Source of the DNA: Alectoria sarmentosa | Lineage: Eukaryota; Ascomycota; Lecanoromycetes; Lecanorales; Parmeliaceae | Assembly (NCBI GenBank): GCA_009733775.1 | Contig: WOGZ01000014.1 | Location: 1-64,000, forward strand | Length of the DNA stretch: 64,000 nucleotides | Reading direction: 5' to 3' | Part shown: positions 11,220 through 22,431 of the stretch, one piece after another | How positions within the stretch are numbered: the first letter of the stretch is position 1 | How the letters are laid out: each line of letters starts with the position of its first letter | Notes under the pieces: model-generated | The model's database searches: none | The model's input: only the letters and a program-made list of their open reading frames with translations | Told to the model about the DNA's origin: nothing | Position numbers and translations under genes: made by a program

Positions 11220-13148
11220 TCAGTCAAACTTAATCTTCGTCCCCTCCTTCTTCCCCCCGACTCCCGGATCCTTATAAAATGCCCCGTAAGCCTCATGGCC
11301 CTTCTTCTTCACCGTCGTCCCGAACCTCAACAGCTCCTCCGGAACCTCCTGCCCCGCCGCCCGCAGCACATTGATCAACGCCCCGCTCTGCCCCTTGTCG
11401 TGTTCCGTGAAGAGCGTAATGGCCAACCCGTCCGCCCCCGCGCGCCCCGTGCGCCCGATGCGGTGCACGTAGTCTTCGACCGTGAGCGGGAAGGTGACGT
11501 TGATGACGGCCTTGACGGCCGGGATGTCGAGCCCGCGGGCGGCGACGTCGGTCGCGACGAGGAGGGGGCAGGCGCCCGTTTTGAAGGCGGCGAGGGCGGC
11601 GGTGCGCTTCTCCTGCGACAGGTCGCCGTGGATGCCGGCGACCTTGATGCCCCCTCCTCCGCGCGCGCGCAGGAAGCTTTCGATGCGCGCGGCTTCCTTT
11701 TTGTAGAGGCAGAAGACGAGGATGCGGTCGTTCTGCTTGGCGCCGGCGGCGCCTTGGTGCTGCTCCAGGAGCTGCAGCAGGCGCGTTTCCTTCTGCCGCG
11801 GGTCGACGACCTCGACGCGCTGGGTGATTTTGGCGTTGGCGCGGAGTTCGCCGGCGGGGTTGTCGGCGCCGATGGAGATGTGCACGGGGTTTTTCATAAA
11901 GGTGGAGGCGAGGGCCCGGACCGAGGGAGGCCAGGTGGCGGTGAACATGAGGGTTTGGCGGCCTTTGGTGGGAGTGGTGGCGATGATCTTGCGGATTTCG
12001 TCTTCGAAGCCCTTGTCGAGCATGCGGTCTGCTTCGTCGAGGACCACGTAGTCGACATTGCGGAGATCGGCCGAGCCTTCGTCTATGAGGTCGTTCAGTC
12101 GGCCCGGGGTCGCTACGACAATGTGGGCGGTTTTCAGGGCCAGGCGCTGCGGGTCTTTGGGGACGCCGCCGTAGACGCAGACGGTGGAGAGGCGGGCGGG
12201 GGAGGCGAGGGTTTCGATTTGGGTGTGGATTTGCGCGGCGAGTTCGCGGGTGGGGGAAATGATGACTGCTCTGGCTGGTGGCCCTTTCGCTCTGGATGAG
12301 CTGGTTATAGAGCGTATGCAGGGGACACCGAAGGCGAGGGTCTTGCCGGAGCCGGTCTCTGCGACGCCGATTACGTCGCGGCCGGAGAGGAGGAAGGGCC
12401 AGGCGGCTGATTGGATTGGGGTGGGTATTTTGAAGGCGGTAAAGGGCGAGGAGGATGTGGTGGTGTGGGAGGGGAGGTGGGAGAATTGGGTTATTGGACG
12501 GAGATTGGTTGAGGAGGTTGGGTCGCTGATTGTGATGAAGTTGGTCGAGAGGAAGTCGTCGATCTCGGATTGAGGAAGAGCTGATAGGGCTGGATCTTCA
12601 ACGTAGCCTCCCAAGGGCTTGGTAGCGCCATTCGCTGCGGATATTGCAATGGTTTGGATAGCATACCTATCACCGCTATCCGCCTTGGCCGACTTCTTCT
12701 CCGCCTTCAATCGAGCCTTCTCCGCTTTCCGAGCAGTTTTATCAGCAGCTTTGTCAACCCCATCGACTCCACTGCTTATTGGCTCGTCTTGTGCCGCGCC
12801 GGCACCAGTTTCCTGCCACGTCGCCAGCTTTTTCATTCTTTTTGCTTCTTTTCGAGCCTCTTTCGAGAGCTTGCTTTCGCTTTGGTCTCCATTGGCGGCA
12901 ATTTTCTCCACCTGGCCGGCGACGGTGTTTATTAGCAGAACCTCGTCTGCCCATTGTCCAGCGCTCGGCTCTTTGGCCAGTTTCTTCAGCCTTTTCGCCT
13001 CTCTTCGCTCCTCCTTCGAGGCTTGGCTCCCGCCGTCGTCGCCATTGCCGATGGCTTTCTTTGATACATCTTCTCGTCGCCTCTTTTTCGACTTCTTCGT
13101 AGGGTCGTTTCTGTCAGTAGGTGCCGCGCTGGCTAATGCTTCTGTCAT
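11220..13148 (-). CDS. dbp3: DEAD-box ATP-dependent RNA helicase DBP3
   Basis: Nucleolar RNA helicase of 60S ribosomal subunit biogenesis (27S pre-rRNA processing in yeast). One uninterrupted exon, 642 aa. The N-terminal ~170 residues are lysine-rich and low in complexity, with repeated KEARKEAKRMKKLA-like blocks typical of nucleolar targeting. Helicase motifs follow in order: Q-motif PTPIQSAAWP, motif I AETGSGKT (about 264), Ia PTRELA, II DEAD (about 369), III as TAT rather than SAT (FTATWPPSVR, a form seen in DBP3), then VATDVAARGLD and HRIGRTGRAG (about 560). VCVYGGVPKDPQ is a DBP3-specific signature. Coding GC content is markedly high. Intact. Confidence 0.94.
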   Translation of the reverse strand: MTEALASAAPTDRNDPTKKSKKRRREDVSKKAIGNGDDGGSQASKEERREAKRLKKLAKEPSAGQWADEVLLINTVAGQVEKIAANGDQSESKLSKEARKEAKRMKKLATWQETGAGAAQDEPISSGVDGVDKAADKTARKAEKARLKAEKKSAKADSGDRYAIQTIAISAANGATKPLGGYVEDPALSALPQSEIDDFLSTNFITISDPTSSTNLRPITQFSHLPSHTTTSSSPFTAFKIPTPIQSAAWPFLLSGRDVIGVAETGSGKTLAFGVPCIRSITSSSRAKGPPARAVIISPTRELAAQIHTQIETLASPARLSTVCVYGGVPKDPQRLALKTAHIVVATPGRLNDLIDEGSADLRNVDYVVLDEADRMLDKGFEDEIRKIIATTPTKGRQTLMFTATWPPSVRALASTFMKNPVHISIGADNPAGELRANAKITQRVEVVDPRQKETRLLQLLEQHQGAAGAKQNDRILVFCLYKKEAARIESFLRARGGGGIKVAGIHGDLSQEKRTAALAAFKTGACPLLVATDVAARGLDIPAVKAVINVTFPLTVEDYVHRIGRTGRAGADGLAITLFTEHDKGQSGALINVLRAAGQEVPEELLRFGTTVKKKGHEAYGAFYKDPGVGGKKEGTKIKFD

Positions 13149-13853
13149 TACGCGAATAAAGGCATTGGTGTGGTCGTTTAAAAGTTCCGCAGAGAGAGCT
13201 GAAAGATTTCAAATGTGGAAGGTGTGCCGAACACTCTTACGCGCGAGCGCGCTAACGCCCGCTCGATGTCGGCTGTCGATCGGTCACCAACGTCTTTGCT
13301 CTGCGTGGCTAGTCCTGCAATACGAGTATGTGGGAACATTTTTGAGACTATCTCAAAGCACATTGTCAGTTGGCATATCTCCCCCGGTTTGTCTCCCCTG
13401 ACACACAATGTCTCCACTGTTTCGCCCTTCTGCAATGGCGAGAGGTGGAAGTTGGAAAATGCCTCGCTGTTCATGTAAGCACTAAGGGTTCTGGGCAGCT
13501 AGGGAAGCTAGGGAAGCCGAGGAAGTGCCTGTACTTATATATCCTGCGTTAGCTTCTTGCGTCAGGTTCAACAGTAATTTATTCTCCGAGTCTATCAATA
13601 TTTTTACACACCAAATTAACATTGTCAAAAGACCTGAGGGAAGTTTTTCCTATCTTGAATTCAATCACCATACTTTCTTTCAACGTTTTTCGAAACATCA
13701 AGATACAAGAACCATTTGTCTCAAAACTATCGACTTGCGGGAATCATATCTAGTGATCCTTGCCCCCACAAATTTTCTACTTTTTCACAAAGCCTATCCA
13801 ATAGGCCACCCCTACGTATCCTATTTCTTAATATCTGTTCCAGGGACACTACC
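13149..13853. promoter_or_regulatory. Divergent upstream region (DBP3 and Fe-ADH)
   Basis: 705 bp between divergent start codons. It holds a short imperfect repeat GCTAGGGAAGCTAGGGAAG near 13,497-13,516 and pyrimidine-rich stretches. No gene recognised, although a reading frame stays open from 13,716 into the next gene. Confidence 0.4.
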
Positions 13854-15101
13854 ATGTCCCACGAAATCTACATTCCCGCTTTCGCCCCTGGCAAATCTCC
13901 CCACTCCCCCTACATCTCCTATGGCATTCCCTACCCGGAAGCCTGCGCTAAGCATGTCTCGGAAACTTTTCACGCCTGCCGCGTCTATATCCTAGCCTCT
14001 GGTGCTCTAAGTCGCAATACCTCCGATCTGCCCTCCCTTGTCAGCGCTCTCGAGTCCAGAATGGGTAAAGGGCTTGTCGTGGGTATTAGAAAAGGCATCC
14101 TACCCCACTCCCACTACTCTGACATCCTCGAAATCGTCAAGGAAGCCAAAGCCGCACACGCCGATATCCTCGTCACCCTTGGCGGTGGCAGTCTGACCGA
14201 CGCGGCTAAAGTCATCGCCCTCGCTCTTGCCAACAACGCCACGACTTTCGACGACCTAGAAACCCTCTACTTCGACTCCCCAACCTTACGAGACCCACTC
14301 CTCCCATCTACCGTTCCAATCATCTGCATCCCCACGGCCCTCTGCGCGGGCGAATACAATCCCGTAGCCGACGCCACCAACGATGCAACCAAGCATAAAC
14401 ATTCCTTCCAGCACCTATCCATCGGACCCCGACTCGTGATCCTGAGTCCGGAACTCAGCGCCACGACGCCGATGCACGTCTGGTTGAGCACGGGCATCAG
14501 GGCCGTCGACCATTGCGTCGAGGCTATCTGCAGCATCGCTTCGACGGACGAGGGCGATGCGAACGCGGCGGAGGGGCTGAGGAAATTGATTCCGGCCTTG
14601 TTGGCGACGAAGCAGGAACCAGGGAAGTTGGAACCTCGCATGCAATGTCTGCTCGGTGCGAAGGATGCGATCGGCTGTAACCTGATGCGCATCCCCATGG
14701 GCGCGAGCCATGGCATCGGGCATCAGTTGGGCCCGCTGGGCGTGGGGCACGGGGAGACGAGCTGTGTGCTGATGCCTGCGGTCATGCGGTTCAACAAGCC
14801 TGTCAATGCGGCCAAGCAAAGGAAAGTGCTAAAGATCTTGTGGGATGAAGTCGCCGTCGAAGATGTCTTGGTCAAAAGGGGCGTCGAGCGGGAAGAAGCG
14901 GATTTGGCAGACGTGCTCGATGCGATCTTCAGAGAACTGGGCCTGCCGAGGTCGCTGAAGGAGGTGGGTGTGGGGAGGGAGAAGTTGCCGGCCCTGGCGC
15001 GGGGGAGCTTGAGTTATGGGTGGTGTAAGTCTAATCCAGTTCCGTTGATGGAGATTGAGCAGGTGATGGAGATTTTGGAGATGGTGGTTGGAGAGCAATG
15101 A
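13854..15101 (+). CDS. Iron-containing alcohol dehydrogenase (group III)
   Basis: Fe-dependent dehydrogenase related to maleylacetate reductase and glycerol dehydrogenase-like enzymes; fungal substrates are mostly unassigned. Single exon, 415 aa from ATG 13854, which has a good context (CTACCATG); the frame is open further upstream but that part lacks protein character. An N-terminal Rossmann-like domain carries LGGGSLTDAAKVIALAL near residues 108-124. The C-terminal helical metal domain has TGIRAVDHCVEA and MGASHGIGHQLGPLGVGHGE, which supply the expected His and Asp metal ligands. Ends shortly after PVPLMEIEQVMEILE. No damage. Aromatic catabolism is possible but not shown by the neighbours. 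Confidence 0.87.
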   Translation: MSHEIYIPAFAPGKSPHSPYISYGIPYPEACAKHVSETFHACRVYILASGALSRNTSDLPSLVSALESRMGKGLVVGIRKGILPHSHYSDILEIVKEAKAAHADILVTLGGGSLTDAAKVIALALANNATTFDDLETLYFDSPTLRDPLLPSTVPIICIPTALCAGEYNPVADATNDATKHKHSFQHLSIGPRLVILSPELSATTPMHVWLSTGIRAVDHCVEAICSIASTDEGDANAAEGLRKLIPALLATKQEPGKLEPRMQCLLGAKDAIGCNLMRIPMGASHGIGHQLGPLGVGHGETSCVLMPAVMRFNKPVNAAKQRKVLKILWDEVAVEDVLVKRGVEREEADLADVLDAIFRELGLPRSLKEVGVGREKLPALARGSLSYGWCKSNPVPLMEIEQVMEILEMVVGEQ

Positions 15102-15840
15102 TTCGGTTGGTGTGTGGATGCGCACGATATGTAACGCTTGGATAGTGACTCAGATGGCGATGGATTTTTATCAGTCGGATTATGATTTTCGCGTACATTG
15201 AAAAGTCACGCAACACAGCTTTGACGTCTCACAAGACATAGACAAGAACGCATCTCGTTTGGATTTTCAGAGAAAATCACATCTACAGCCCCTAACACTC
15301 CTCTCTAAACCGCCGAAACGGATATCAGACCGAAGCACAGAACGCCAACCCAACAAACAAAAATCTCGACTCATCCTCAACTGCATAAACCCCAAGATGC
15401 TCCACCAGCAAACCCCTCGGCGAGGCGTTTTCATCCACCCTATCTACGACGTCTTCAGAATAAGCTCCATTCAGAACTCCGATACCATCAGTGAGCGAAA
15501 CTCATCCATCTTCGATAGTATACTTTACTTTCATGGAGAGTAAAACTCACCATCTTGATTACGTTCATTTTCTCTTCTGCCATGGGATTCGGACAGCAAA
15601 ACGGTGGGGAGAAAGTGCTTGCAGACGCACTGGCCTGTAGATGATTAGGTATGATGCGAGCGCTATTCAGAAATGACGCGTGATGCGGGTTTCTTGCGTT
15701 GCACTCCAGAGACGTCCAATCTCGGGCCTTTACGAAAAACCAGCCCGTTAACAGGGATCGCTACAGCGGGGCTGTGGGTTTAATGAGTTGCATAGGAGGT
15801 CCGAGCATGGTGACCATGGGCACGTGGCCCCATCGCATGG

Positions 15841-16200
15841 AATGGTTTAGAATCAGCGGTCATAGCAGGAGACACGTGTCGTGAAGGAATTTCGATTCAT
15901 ACCCATCTTTTGCATCTGGCAATGGCTCTTCTATTCGATTTCCATCTCTTTCGGAGCCATTGCATTTTTTTGTTTCCTTCACCCACGTTTGTAGATAGCT
16001 TCATTTTTTCAACTCACTCCAGATTTGTGTCGTACAGACATGGGAGGTTTTCTTGGCGCTGGGGCTCGAGGATTTGCCTGTTCAGGTCTCTATTCACTCC
16101 TCGCTCTGGCGTTGGGACGGCCCGATCATTATTATGACTATATCCTCATTTGTGTGTGTGTGTGTGATGTGTGTACTCGAGTATACAAGCACTAATGATG
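15841..16200 (+). repeat. Dispersed repeat, copy A
   Basis: About 360 bp similar in order and sequence to 57,239-57,794. Shared landmarks include TCATAGC(A/G)G(A/G)AGACAC, TTTTCATCTCTTT-like text, a GTGTGTGTG tract and GAGTAT(A/G)C(A/G)AGCA. Copy A is the more GC-rich of the two. It has no convincing ORF. Confidence 0.6.
16151..16170. repeat. TG dinucleotide microsatellite
   Basis: A run of TG repeats inside copy A of the dispersed repeat; the second copy carries a related run. Confidence 0.7.
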
Positions 16201-17178
16201 TAAACTGGACGAACACATCAAATGTGTAAATGCTGATACACATGTGCAGTCATGGACCGGCTTAAAAAGACACTGAAATATCGCGAAATTGGAACATAGA
16301 CAGAAATTGGACCAAAGTGCTCATAACCAGTGCTCACGCAACTATCGCACCAATCTCTGGCCCTTGCAAACCACTCCATAGCAGACGAGTTTCTCATCAT
16401 AAAGGTATGCTTGCCTAGTCTTCCTCTCGCTATCTGCATTCTGGGACCTGGCTCGGGGCGCCGTTACTTCTTGAGCCATGCTTGTGGTGCGCAGATAGCC
16501 TACGTCTCGATCCAAGTATACAACACCTTCCGGACATATGTAGCTGTCCCTCTGGCTGTAAATGCTGTTGCTTGAGGCTCTGTTGGATCCATCATCGTAA
16601 TCCTCGGGTTCATAAGTATTTGAGAGCTTGGGCTATGGCCGGGTCGGGGAGTTTGCTTGTTGGCGCTTGTAGTGCTTGCTACATTTGCAGTAATATTGTG
16701 ATTGAGGGGGAGAAAGGATTAAATACTAAGACTTGCACGGTAGGTCAGTTGTAGGGATCATCAAAGCTGTCGGTCCTGGGGACTCAAGCACCAAGACGCC
16801 AGTGTGATACGCCGTGGCCTGGGAGCTCGCAGTTCTCTTTCCAGTTTGTCTTCCAAGCGTTCAAAAGGGGAATATATTGATAGCAGCTCCGTCCAGTAAC
16901 TCTTGAAATAGGTTGACTAGGGTCATGAAGGCTGCTGACAAATCATTTGAGACTAGCACAGTAGGTGGCACTAGCGGCCTTGCAGCCTAATGTTGCCTAA
17001 ATCCTCTTGCTGTAGAGGAATCATGAACAAACATCAGAATTGAGTACTTCCATCATAAGCTCTTATCGCTGTCACACTTTTGTTCATGGATCAAAATGTG
17101 CCATGGTAGAGACTAGCTCCGCTGCTGCTAACTTCGTCTGCGTTTAATTCATAACTCCAACCATTTTTCACATCAACA

Positions 17179-17998
17179 ATGGCCTCCACACTCAAACTTC
17201 TAGCCATGCCATTGGAAATTCGCTACCACATCTATTCTCACCTCCTCGTCAATAGCTCCGTCGTCAATATATCGGCTCAACGTATGGTCAACCCTTTACG
17301 AAACGGAGTAGTCCGCGCCTGCCGACAGACTCTTTACGAAATGGTCGAATATTACTATGCCAACAACACTTTTATGCTCTCTATACTGAACTCACCAAAA
17401 TCTATGCCATCCCTCTTGCAACGTCTTAGCGGCGTGCAACATTTGCAAGTAGATATCGGAGATTTGGGGTTCTCGCCAACAGACAGAACATTCTTCCTGC
17501 ACCAACACACGCAGCAGCGATGTGACTGGTTCTTGAAGACCCTTCGTCGAGCAAAACGAGGTCAGGAAGGGAGATTGATGAAGACGTTGGTGGCAATTGA
17601 CCGTTGCGGTACTTCTATTGTATCTGAGTGAGTAGGTTTCGGCAGCCAACTCAGATACAAGTCAGAAGTGGCGAAGACTTAGACGGCTTCACGTAAAGTC
17701 GAAATGGATGCTGACTGCATGTACTCATAGAAGCATCCCACCTACGGCGCAAATACGGAAAGATCAGAAATGGAGGGAGGAGGAACGAAGAGAGGTGTTA
17801 GCAAATGTGTTGCGCCCTTTATCCCATGTTATTGATAGTATCACTATCGAGAGTCGAGCCATGTCTGAAGAGCGGGATCAATGGGGACGTCTGAGTATGC
17901 AAGTCTTTGCAATTTCGGAGTTTGGCATCGCTGACTTAAAAACAGCGAAGACTTGGAATGTGGTCCTGAGTGTTGGTCAAGTTAGGTCGCTGACGTGA
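17179..17998 (+). CDS. F-box-like hypothetical protein
   Basis: Two exons (17179-17627, 17683-17998) joined by a GTGAGT...TTAG intron give 254 aa. The N terminus LLAMPLEIRYHIYSHLL fits the degenerate F-box/2EXR-like motif abundant in filamentous ascomycetes (L-P-x-E-I-R-x-x-I-Y). Spacing to the downstream RACRQTLYEM segment, where such proteins place a conserved CRQ-type motif, also fits. Such proteins may be substrate adaptors of SCF ligases, but most are unstudied. The rest has no recognised domain. The GA|A splice phase is the only one that keeps the second exon open. Function is inferred from the N-terminal motif alone. Confidence 0.7.
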
Positions 17999-20710
17999 GC
18001 CGGAGGTTGTTCATTTTGCCGATAGGCAATACATACTCGTCCACACCTAGGTATTCCGACGCAAGCAACTTAGAGCGCACGGCTCGAATTGGGTAAATCG
18101 TCAAGCAATTTCGGAGGAAATGTTTGCTCGACTTTGAATTGGTGTCAGCATCATGACTCTAAGGATCCGAGCTCTTGGAAATCCTTTCTCTCTGAAATGA
18201 AAATCAGTGGAATTTTATTCATGCACCAAAGCTCCTGTCATTCGGATGAAATTGATCCTTAGTCAGCGTTAGGCGTGTTACCAACACAAATCGCATTTGT
18301 AGCTGCACCAGTCCCCAAGATCGGGGCTTACGATAACAAAAAGCAGATTTTTCTTGGTTGAAAGCTTTGTCTGAGCTGAACTCATCTGAGAACGCCGAGT
18401 ATTAGGCTTGATACCTGTGAGTTGTGTTGAATCTGAAACCCCAGTCGCTCAGGTCCCTTGCTTTTCCCAGCAGCTTGCTTGCTGAGTCGGGTGACTCGTC
18501 AAGCAAAATCCGGAAGGAGCGCACAGGTCTTGTTCCAGTTTCGAATTGACCGCTGAATCATGACTAGGCGGCTGAGGAGTCGCTCTCAACACCCGTGGAG
18601 AACATATGGAGGTCCGGCAATGATAGATAGCTCAAATGGCGTGTTAGAGCAATTCTCTTCTCAGAATGTCATATTAGAGTGCCTCGACGAGTCTCAATCA
18701 CGTGCTTTCGCGATTTCGTTTTCCTCGCACGAGCCAGTCAGATTCCAGCAGCCCTGAAAGTACCGGTCAGCTCGCTTTGGATTCCGAATGAACGCGCTCA
18801 ATGTTCATTACTTTCCGCTTTTTTGTCTCTAGAAGTAGTCGCAAAAAACCAAATTCAATATGAAATTGTTGAGAATTATTCTGTTGTTCGGTGGTGCCTC
18901 TCCGAGATGAACGATCTGATTGGGCGACCAAATTTGCGCACACCATCATATGATAAGTGCTAGCTAAAACTCCATAACCATCACTGCGACTCTTGAACCC
19001 TCCATGCTGCAGCCTTGAAGTAGAAGGAGCATGCAATTTGGTAGAGTTGCTATGTCAATTCAGATACTTCATTGTAAGAGATGGTCAATAAAGAGGTTCT
19101 CAGCCACACCGTCAGCTGCGCCTCTTCTGTGTACGGAGTTTGAAAATTCGGATTATGCAGCATGCCGAGAGTGGACAGTGAAGAGCAGAAGACGATTCGA
19201 CGGAGAGAAAGATCTGTCCGAACTGTTAAGCTCCAATCAGAAAGTCCAGCCCGTCCGTCAGGGTTTCATGGAAAGAGGACCAGCAATTTCAGCAAACGGC
19301 TTGCTAGTTTGCTTGCGTGGGAGGGCTAGCCTCTGTCAAACATCGGGTTTCGGGCGCCAGATAAGATGATTGGGGCCAAACATTTGGCTCGAGATTACCG
19401 AGGTAGCGAGGGAAGGGGCAAGTGTGTTGCAGGCACTGAACATACTGCCAATTAGGGATGACTTCTTGCCCGCATAGCTCAGGTGGTAAAGTGGCGATTA
19501 GCACCACTCTAGTTTCAGGGCCAGCAGCGTGTCACGGCTCGGATCTCCCTGCCTCGTGGAACGGTGAAAGCACTATGACGTCGAAGTCGAAAGATTACAT
19601 GTTGTTTGAAAGATGCCTTGCCCCCCTTTCCTGCTAGTTTCCACAAGTAGCCGAGCCAGTCTTGGCTGCTTAGTAAAGATTTCTGATCTACGAGCGTGCT
19701 GGAATCCTGTCAAGCCACTGCTCCGGGGCCCAACCCGAGTGCAAAGATCTCAGTCCGACTTGTTCTCCAACTCGTTTCTACGATTATTAACCAACGGATT
19801 TGTTTCCTGGACGAACCAAGACCTTCTCCAATTACCTGTCCAAATGGGTTTCCAACTGGTTCTCATATTTATCAGCCAATGAGTTTTGTTTCCTTGAGCG
19901 AACGTAATCCATCCATCTACTTTGGTTGCCGCCGGTATGATGGCACACGAGGGAGGGTGGGTACAATGAGCGCTTTCATCCTTGACCAGCGCGACGGCGT
20001 GTGACATTCAGAACAGCCTCATGTCATGCGGCCGAAGAAGTGGCAATGACCGAGAGTAGAGCATTTTGAAAGCCAGAGGCATTTCGCTTTCTCGGTTAGG
20101 GCAAGGCTAAAGGCTCTGGATAGCTCCTAGAAATAGGGACATACATTTGCCATAGTTACAAGGGTTCCAATAGAGGCTCCGGAGCCTCGCTTGAGTAATC
20201 GCACCATACTTCACGAAATGCTGATGTGCTTGAAGGCAGGATTAAATCAGAGGCGGTAATAATTCAAAGGAGGCTACAATGTGTTGAAGGAGGGCAATGG
20301 AACGCGAAAAGTAAAAAGGCGACTGCAGGTGAGTTGTCCCTGCCCAAACGCCGCAGCATCATCTGCACTACACTGTATGTTGTATTGAAGGAGGGGCAGC
20401 TTCTTGCGGACAGTAACATCCATCGTTGACCAACAAGAGGAGCTGTCTTGCCTCAGATTATTGCGGGGAAACTAAAACCGCGCGGTCTCCTTACCTTTTC
20501 ATGACCGGATGATTTGAGGGAGGGTGGCAATGCTGTTTGCGAACAGGGGAAGGCGCAGCAGGCAGGATAGGAACAAGGCTGCTGCCACGTTCCATGGTGC
20601 TTGATGACGACCTGCAACGGAGTGAGGGGGCCGGACAATATCCGGGTGAAAGTACGGGTTCATTGGCGAGTAAGGTAGTCTGGACCTCGTTTAGAACGGT
20701 ATCCTAACAC
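17999..20710. other. Gene-poor stretch
   Basis: Only short overlapping ORFs without family features. Codon use looks random and stops are frequent in all frames. I see no tRNA, inverted repeat or recognisable relic. Confidence 0.5.
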
Positions 20711-20978
20711 TGTTGGTATTGTATAACCTAAGGCGCTAACTAGGAACCTTAATAAGCACGCTGTGGTCAATCAGAGAAGGATTTGAGGGGGAGAATATAT
20801 CTATTATAGGAACGTAGAACATTATGAATAATCTATATTCAACTACCTTACGTCGTTATTTTAATTCTCTATTATATAAAACCTTCTGAGATCATTATCA
20901 AAGAATCAATACTCCTCATTTTGCCTTGCGATTTCATTGAATAAGTGCCTTTACTTAATAAGCGATAATTGGGATCCA
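20711..20978 (+). mobile_element. Possible solo LTR-like sequence
   Basis: It starts with TGTTGG, the usual copia LTR start, and contains a TATA-like TATATAAAACC at about 20,873. It is followed near 20,979 by AAGGTATCA, which partly resembles a tRNA-Met primer-binding site (TGGTATCAGAGC). No second copy or target duplication was found, so this is tentative. Confidence 0.25.
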
Positions 20979-21362
20979 TAAGGTATCATACAGTCTAATT
21001 TTGGCTTACGTCTGAAAATCGTCATTTTGAACGGTATCTCATACGCAATAGTATCTTATAACGCCGTAGTATCTTACTCGTCAGGTAATCCGGTACCTCA
21101 GGAGAGAGGCATGGAAATGCAGACGTGCGACTGCATTAGTCTCTCCCGTGAGTTGCATTAGCCTCTTGAAATCAGATGCATACATGGCCTTAGTGGCAGT
21201 TCTTGACCGCTCCTGCAGGCGTGGGATGAGCGAGAGGAATGTCCCATACTGCCTTCCCTCCTTCCATGCCCAATGACAATTGAATAGAACACCACTGAGC
21301 AGAAAACCTGCGCATATGCAGTCGTAAGATTGAAAGTTTAGTGACGGCAGATCTACAGTCTA

Positions 21363-21528
21363 GTACAGGGTCTTTGCACGTCGGGTTGCCCACCTGTGCA
21401 TCCCGAGCATTGGCTTGGCAGGTTTCAAGCACTCTCATTGATCAAATCTCTTTACTAAGCGGCCAAGATTGGTTTTGCTGCTCATGGAACCTAGCAGGGA
21501 GGCGACCCGCTGTGCAAAGACCCTGTAC
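21363..21528. mobile_element. 166-bp MITE with TA target duplication
   Basis: Both ends carry GTACAGGGTCTTTGCAC in inverted orientation with no mismatch, and similarity continues imperfectly (CGGGTTGCC against CGGGTCGCC) for about 30 bp. It is flanked by TA on each side (21361-21362, 21529-21530), the target duplication of Tc1/mariner-type elements. The interior is too short to encode a transposase. Confidence 0.8.
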
Positions 21529-21885
21529 TAGTTGAGCCGTGATCCTAAGCTAACAAAGGTTCGAGGATGTGGAGGCGCAACATAGGCCGAAGGAAAGATA
21601 GGTGAGGAAAGAGGATAGACTGAGTGGAGGAGGGTGCATCTCCTGTCCTATCCCCACTGGGAACCTAGGCCATTTTTGGACACAGCTCGGCCTATTTACT
21701 TCTCGTACTCCCTGGTGGTCCCTTCGCCTTTGGCAGGATAAACACATTTTCTCCCGACCATCTATACCTGCTCATCACAATTGTTCTTGCTCAGAAAGAA
21801 GACTCAGAGTAACTATCAACGAAGCTGCTTTTTTATGGGTATTTCAAGTATATAGCGCAAAATCCACCATACCAGCAAAAACGCA

Positions 21886-22431
21886 ATGCCAGTAATGACA
21901 CCCTCCGAAGGACAGAGCTGGGACAGCAACGTCTATGTCCAGGCCAGCACTCGTATTTTCGTCGTCATTGGCGTAGGCTACCTGGTTCGAGTCCTTTACT
22001 TCCAAGTGTCTTCAACCTGGGGCTGGCGCGCTGCCCCTCTCGCGGCTGGTGAGCTTGCATTTCTTTCCACCCTTCGCTGGAGTGTTATCAGTCAACGGCT
22101 GACGGCTCTTTCTTGTCCCATAGCTGCTGTGAGCGGTCTCGCCCTAGAAGAGATTGTTTCGGATAACTTGCCCGCGGCGCCAGGGGCCGCGGGCACGGGC
22201 CCTGACCTCGAGGCAAACCTCACGCTCGATATGCAGCTCCCACAACGCGGCTATGATCCACAACATCATAGACAAAGATCTCAGGCCAGTCCTCGAGCAT
22301 ACAACCAGCCCGTGGAGACCCCAGAGCCTTCTGTTGCCGCCATTGCGATACCAGAACAGGACGTTGGTGTTCGCAACGTTAGTGGTCGGGCTGAAGAAGA
22401 ATCAGAAGTATTCGTAGGTCTCGTCGACTAG
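21886..22431 (+). CDS. Hypothetical protein, 181 aa (uncertain)
   Basis: Longest open frame of the gene-poor region, starting with ATG. It has one hydrophobic segment near residues 22-42 (IFVVIGVGYLVRVLYF) and a C-terminal half rich in Pro, Gln, Ala and Glu. I do not recognise a family. It is included because composition and length stand out from the neighbourhood; it may be a chance ORF. Confidence 0.3.
   Translation: MPVMTPSEGQSWDSNVYVQASTRIFVVIGVGYLVRVLYFQVSSTWGWRAAPLAAGELAFLSTLRWSVISQRLTALSCPIAAVSGLALEEIVSDNLPAAPGAAGTGPDLEANLTLDMQLPQRGYDPQHHRQRSQASPRAYNQPVETPEPSVAAIAIPEQDVGVRNVSGRAEEESEVFVGLVD

Larger units (their letters stand above)
15102..17178. other. 2-kb intergenic region with a dispersed repeat
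   Basis: No gene recognised. It contains one copy of a dispersed repeat (15,841-16,200) ending in a TG microsatellite, and the promoter of the following F-box-like gene. Confidence 0.45.

Noticed and set aside
11295..12299. 334-aa plus-strand ORF
   Set aside because: It is the antisense shadow of the GC-rich DBP3 gene, whose helicase motifs are all on the minus strand.
12619..13401. 260-aa plus-strand ORF
   Set aside because: Antisense to the lysine-rich DBP3 N terminus; the Ser/Phe/Leu-rich text mirrors it.
19470..19560. tRNA-like text GCCCGCATAGCTCAGGTGG
   Set aside because: Acceptor and D arm look possible, but no matching 3' half or TPsiC loop is found within 100 bases.
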